Position numbers and translations under genes: made by a program
Notes under the pieces: generated by a model
Database searches by the model: none
Seen by the model: only the letters and a program-made list of their open reading frames with translations
What the model was told of the DNA's origin: nothing
Source: Candidatus Bandiella numerosa
GTDB taxonomy: Bacteria > Pseudomonadota > Alphaproteobacteria > Rickettsiales > Midichloriaceae
Assembly: GCF_021811875.1 (NCBI RefSeq)
Contig: NZ_JAJBJD010000034.1
Span: forward strand, 1 to 8,644
DNA length: 8,644 nt
Reading direction: 5' to 3'
In this document: positions 6,183 to 8,644 of the stretch, piece after piece
How positions within the stretch are numbered: position 1 is the first letter of the stretch
Layout of the letters: the number at the start of each line of letters is the position of its first letter

Positions 6183-7417
6183 TTTTTTTTTACGTCCTGT
6201 GAGACATTAGGTTGAATAATTTTGTAACTCCCATCCCCATCATCATCTAATGATTTCAAAATCTCCTCAGGAGTGATCGTAAGATTTACGTAAGACATCT
6301 TAATGATGGTCATTTCAAGTGAAAGCATTTCGTTGTACGAAGTCTTCATACCAACAAAAGCTTTATTCAATATCTGCCAAAATCTCGTTAAAATTATTAT
6401 TGATGTTTTTTCTGCTATAAAATTGCATTTTTGCAATTCAAAATCAGACATAATCAGATTTTTAGCATCACCTATTTTACAAAGACTAATCCTATATGAA
6501 ATTTCAATCAGCTCTTGTAAAATCATAAATGGCTCAGCTCCCTTGGTATATAAATCTCTTGCAATACTTAAAGCATCATTTAGCTTTCCTGTTAATATTA
6601 GATCAAATAGATCATAAATATACTCCAGATTAACAATGCCTAGCATTTGAGTTATTGATTCCAAATCCATAATGTTCTCTTTACATGTAAGCATAGCTTG
6701 ATCCAAAAGAGATAACCCATCTCTAGCCGAACCCCCAGCAGCTTTTGAAATTAACATTGAAGCTCTTTCATTAATCTCAAAACCTTCTTTTTTAGCAATA
6801 TTTTGTAGATACCTAGCTAATTCTTCAATGGTCAATCTGTGCAAATCAAATCTTTGACATCTTGATATGACTGTTAACGGTATTTTCTTTATTTCTGTTG
6901 TTGCTAAAACAAACTTCACGTGCTCTGGCGGTTCCTCTAAAGTTTTTAATAAAGCATTAAAAGCACTATTAGACAGCATATGAACTTCATCGATGATATA
7001 TACCTTATATCTGGCTGTAATGGGTTTATACTTAGCATTTTCTATAATTTCTCTAATATCTGCAACTCCTGTATTGCTCGCTGCATCTATCTCTAAAACA
7101 TCCTGATGTCTACTTTCTTCAATTGATACACAATTTTTACAAGTTAGGCATGGTTCAAAAGTAGGTTTATTATCCTCATTTTTGGTACAATTTAATGCTT
7201 TGGATAATATTCTTGCAAACGTTGTTTTCCCAACACCTCTAATTCCTGTTAATACATAGGCATGATGTATTTTATTATTATCGATAGAATTTTTGATTAT
7301 TGGAGTCACATGTGATTGAGAAATTATATCACCAAATACCTTTGGCCTGTATTTTCTCGCCAATACCTTGTATTCTAAATTCTCATCATCTTTCTTTTCA
7401 AATAAGTTATCTTGCAT
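6170..7417 (-). CDS. dnaX: DNA polymerase III clamp-loader ATPase subunit (gamma-length DnaX)
   Basis: The zero-frame product has 415 residues, close to E. coli gamma (431) and shorter than tau. It carries the AAA+ core: RKYRPKVFGDII (21-32), Walker A GIRGVGKTT (58-66), a zinc module with C77, C90, C93 and C96, and Walker B YIIDEVHML (140-148). SRC at 185-187 supplies the arginine finger and GGSARDGLSLLDQ (228-240) is sensor 2. The helical oligomerisation domain runs to about 380. It ends soon after in a charged linker, VKKNFLT then TAA. The tail needed to contact polymerase alpha is encoded next door in the -1 frame. DnaX loads the sliding clamp and, as tau, couples polymerase to helicase. 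The ATG at 7417 gives a normal N-terminus. ybaB follows in the usual order. Confidence 0.95.
   Translation of the reverse strand: MQDNLFEKKDDENLEYKVLARKYRPKVFGDIISQSHVTPIIKNSIDNNKIHHAYVLTGIRGVGKTTFARILSKALNCTKNEDNKPTFEPCLTCKNCVSIEESRHQDVLEIDAASNTGVADIREIIENAKYKPITARYKVYIIDEVHMLSNSAFNALLKTLEEPPEHVKFVLATTEIKKIPLTVISRCQRFDLHRLTIEELARYLQNIAKKEGFEINERASMLISKAAGGSARDGLSLLDQAMLTCKENIMDLESITQMLGIVNLEYIYDLFDLILTGKLNDALSIARDLYTKGAEPFMILQELIEISYRISLCKIGDAKNLIMSDFELQKCNFIAEKTSIIILTRFWQILNKAFVGMKTSYNEMLSLEMTIIKMSYVNLTITPEEILKSLDDDGDGSYKIIQPNVSQDVKKNFLT
6182..6191 (-). promoter_or_regulatory. A9 slippery tract at the dnaX gamma/tau junction
   Basis: Read on the minus strand the junction is GTA AAA AAA AAC TTT CTA ACT TAA in the zero frame. 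It contains both A AAA AAA and A AAA AAC, which fit the X XXY YYZ rule for -1 ribosomal frameshifting. Nine consecutive A residues are also long enough for RNA polymerase slippage, and one extra A would put the tau tail in frame. E. coli dnaX uses A AAA AAG and Thermus dnaX uses a run of nine A residues. An AGGA lies a few bases upstream, closer than the spacing known to stimulate -1 shifts. No strong downstream stem is visible, only the short palindrome ACTTAAGT. Function is inferred. Confidence 0.6.
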
Positions 7418-7651
7418 AATACAGACGTATAAATTAAAACAAATTGGATTTTTATATAAGCTTGATAATAATGAAAAATTTTAAAAAGTACATAAGCTAA
7501 TTGTATAACTTTAAACACTCATTAAACCTATGGCTGTAGAGAATAATTTTTTTTTATGCTACGATTTTTTTTAACAATTAGTGGGGTAATATAAATGACC
7601 AACATTTTTCAAGTCAGATTGCCTACAGCAATGGTAGCATAATAGGAGAAA
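7418..7651. other. intergenic DNA between dnaX and the IS91 remnant
   Basis: No recognisable gene. It must hold the dnaX promoter on the minus strand, but I cannot pick out a convincing -35/-10 pair among many AT-rich candidates. It has a run of nine T residues (7547-7555) and one of eight (7565-7572), an inverted pair TTATGCTAC (7554-7562) with GTAGCATAA (7634-7642), and a second pair GCTGTAG (7533-7539) with CTACAGC (7623-7629). The left boundary of the IS91-family element must lie somewhere here, but no end can be fixed. A short plus-strand frame at 7595-7642 (ATG to TAA, 15 codons) follows a GGGG that could act as a ribosome site. I see no tRNA or signal-recognition-particle RNA. Confidence 0.5.
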
Positions 7652-8476
7652 ATGGAATACAATGGGTAACTTTTAATAAAAACAGGTTGTCAAATTAATC
7701 TAAAAACAATCTTATTAACTAATAATGCTTGGTATAACTTTTACGAGCTACATGAAAGCAAAATCCGCGAATCTATAGTTATTGCTGTTGCTAAAGTCTT
7801 GAGCTGTAAAAACAAAGTAAGGGGTTATAAAAAATACAAATGCTCTAACGATTTATGTGATAACATAAAAATCATACCTCATACCTGTAAATCTAAATTA
7901 TGCTCTTCATGTGGTAAAAAGGCAACTGCGATATGGATAGCTAAACAAAACAATATTTTACCAAATACTGAATGGCAGCACATTACATTTACTATGCCCT
8001 CTGAACTTTGGGATTTGTTTTGGCTTAACAGAGATTTATTAAATCAAATTACTAAATTAGCTGCAGATTGCATTATGACTCTTGCTAGTAAACTTGATGT
8101 TGTCCCAGCTATTTTTACTGCTCTTCATACTTTTGGCAGAGACTTAAAACGTAATGTCCATGTGCATCTTTCCACAACTAGAATTGGCTTGCATACAAAT
8201 CTCAAAAAAACTAAAAAGTTATTTTTTAAACAGCATTCATTAATGAAAATGTGGAAACATAGAGTCATAAAATTATTTAAATCTCACAATATTATATTAC
8301 CCTATTCTCTTACCAACCACTTCAATAATGCTTACACCTTTAATGATTTATTGAATTCTCTTTATCATAAAAACTGGATGGTATTTTGCCAAAAAGCTTC
8401 TTCTAACCATTATGCTAACGTTAATTATTTGGGTAGATATATTAAAAGGCCTCCTATTGCTGATTCTAAATTAAAA
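7652..8476 (+). pseudogene. IS91-family rolling-circle transposase, broken at both ends
   Basis: The conserved protein is visible from about 7715 (LLTNNAWYNFYELHE...). It runs through a cysteine zinc module (CSNDLC, then CKSKLCSSCGKKAT), WQHITFTMPSELW, FTALHTFGRDL and the HUH motif HVHLS (about 8159-8173). It ends in YLGRYIKRPP (about 8426-8455), with the two tyrosines that attack DNA in Y2 transposases. This layout is specific to IS91-type enzymes, which move by rolling-circle replication. Two lesions are seen. Upstream, the frame is closed by TAA at 7667-7669, and no ATG, GTG or TTG lies between it and 7799, where the start would remove conserved sequence. An AGGAG followed by ATG at 7652 is in frame just before that TAA, so it may be a mutated CAA. 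Downstream, an IS1 copy cuts the gene at 8477, removing roughly the last 100 residues. Not functional. Confidence 0.88.
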
Positions 8477-8497
8477 GGCATTGCTAAACAAATATAG
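8477..8497 (+). repeat. IS1-family terminal inverted repeat, transposase 3' side
   Basis: Identical over 21 bases to the reverse complement of 107-127. It begins GGCATTGCTAAAC and marks the junction with the interrupted IS91 transposase. Its first codons in the old IS91 frame add GIAKQI and a stop, so the hybrid tail is not IS91 sequence. Confidence 0.9.
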
Positions 8498-8644
8498 TGT
8501 CAAAGAAGAAATGGATGTACACAGATAATTCAGCCATATCAGCGGCTTTGGAATAAGCCTTGGTTTTTCGATTGTATCTCTTGATAAAGTCTCTGAGAGA
8601 GCTATTTTGGGCCTCAATATTATAGGTGTGCTTTTTACTTTGTA
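8484..8644 (-). CDS. IS1-family transposase C-terminus (InsB-like), partial
   Basis: The last 52 codons are visible, running from the window edge to a TAG at 8486-8484. The protein reads QSKKHTYNIEAQNSSLRDF, then a basic stretch KRYNRKTKAYSKA and a hydrophobic end YIHFFFDTIFV. The HTxxIExxNxxLR pattern with RKTxxYSK is the C-terminal signature of IS1-family DDE transposases, where the glutamate is the third catalytic acid. The first two acids and the N-terminal zinc finger lie outside the window. The other IS1 end at 1-127 shows what the start of such a protein looks like, but from a different copy unless the molecule is circular. Confidence 0.87.
   Translation of the reverse strand, partial: QSKKHTYNIEAQNSSLRDFIKRYNRKTKAYSKAADMAELSVYIHFFFDTIFV

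Larger units (their letters stand above)
8477..8644 (-). mobile_element. IS1-family insertion sequence, right (3') end, partial
   Basis: Starts with the 21-base terminal repeat at 8477, lying exactly where the IS91 transposase homology stops, and continues past the right edge. The transposase inside reads on the minus strand and its stop codon lies within the repeat. The element has the same orientation as the copy at 1-127 and shares its repeat exactly, so the two are copies of one element type. The target duplication cannot be tested, since the far flank is outside the window. The nine bases before this end (AAATTAAAA) differ from those after the other copy (AAATTTCCA). Confidence 0.9.

Noticed and set aside
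7540..7575. A rho-independent terminator before the T-runs upstream of dnaX
   Set aside because: No stable GC-containing stem directly precedes either T-run; the best stem is three or four base pairs.
7600..7660. A signal-recognition-particle RNA gene, which often lies near dnaX, suggested by GTCAG and GGTAGCA
   Set aside because: The conserved apical loop with GGAAG and the surrounding paired strands are not present.
128..8476. Target-site duplication linking the two IS1 ends as one composite insertion
   Set aside because: The inner flanks share only AAATT (AAATTTCCA against AAATTAAAA) and the outer flanks are not in the window, so no duplication can be claimed.
1..8644. CRISPR arrays, tRNA or rRNA genes
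   Set aside because: No regularly spaced repeats, no tRNA-like T-arm or acceptor pairs and no rRNA signatures were seen on either strand.

Overview
The window is a piece of a very AT-rich genome, most likely from a host-associated alphaproteobacterium of the Rickettsiales/Holosporales type. This is an inference from three things. The Fur protein has the alphaproteobacterial layout (ISLATIYRTL, then a xHxHLVD metal segment, and no C-terminal CxxC). The tau-specific tail of DnaX resembles alphaproteobacterial DnaX. Core genes are mixed with decaying insertion sequences. The species cannot be named from the sequence.

Layout. Bases 1-127 are the left end of an IS1-family element running leftward out of the window. 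It has cut a sodium:solute symporter gene, whose last 186 codons survive (128-688, +). Overlapping that is an intact membrane histidine kinase gene (670-1920, +). A convergent minus-strand block follows: a CcoI/FixI copper ATPase (1928-4243), fur (4306-4716), engB (4722-5318), ybaB (5486-5797) and dnaX (5808-7417 in two frames). Bases 7418-7651 hold no recognised gene. A broken IS91-family transposase gene (7652-8476, +) follows, and its 3' end is cut by a second IS1-family copy (8477-8644), which runs out of the right edge. The two IS1 ends carry an identical 21-base terminal repeat and both transposases read on the minus strand.

Function. dnaX-ybaB is the classic clamp-loader gene pair. engB-fur joins ribosome assembly and metal-responsive regulation in a tight pair, and the copper ATPase lies just downstream. 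The symporter and kinase pair resembles CbrA-like transporter/kinase systems, but the transporter half is destroyed here.

The most interesting signal is in dnaX. The frame that starts at the normal ATG ends just after the ATPase and oligomerisation domains, giving a gamma-like product. The conserved tau tail continues without a stop in the -1 frame, directly from a run of nine A residues that also contains A AAA AAC. This suggests that tau is made only by ribosomal or transcriptional slippage. Otherwise the gene has suffered a frameshift, or the run has been miscounted.
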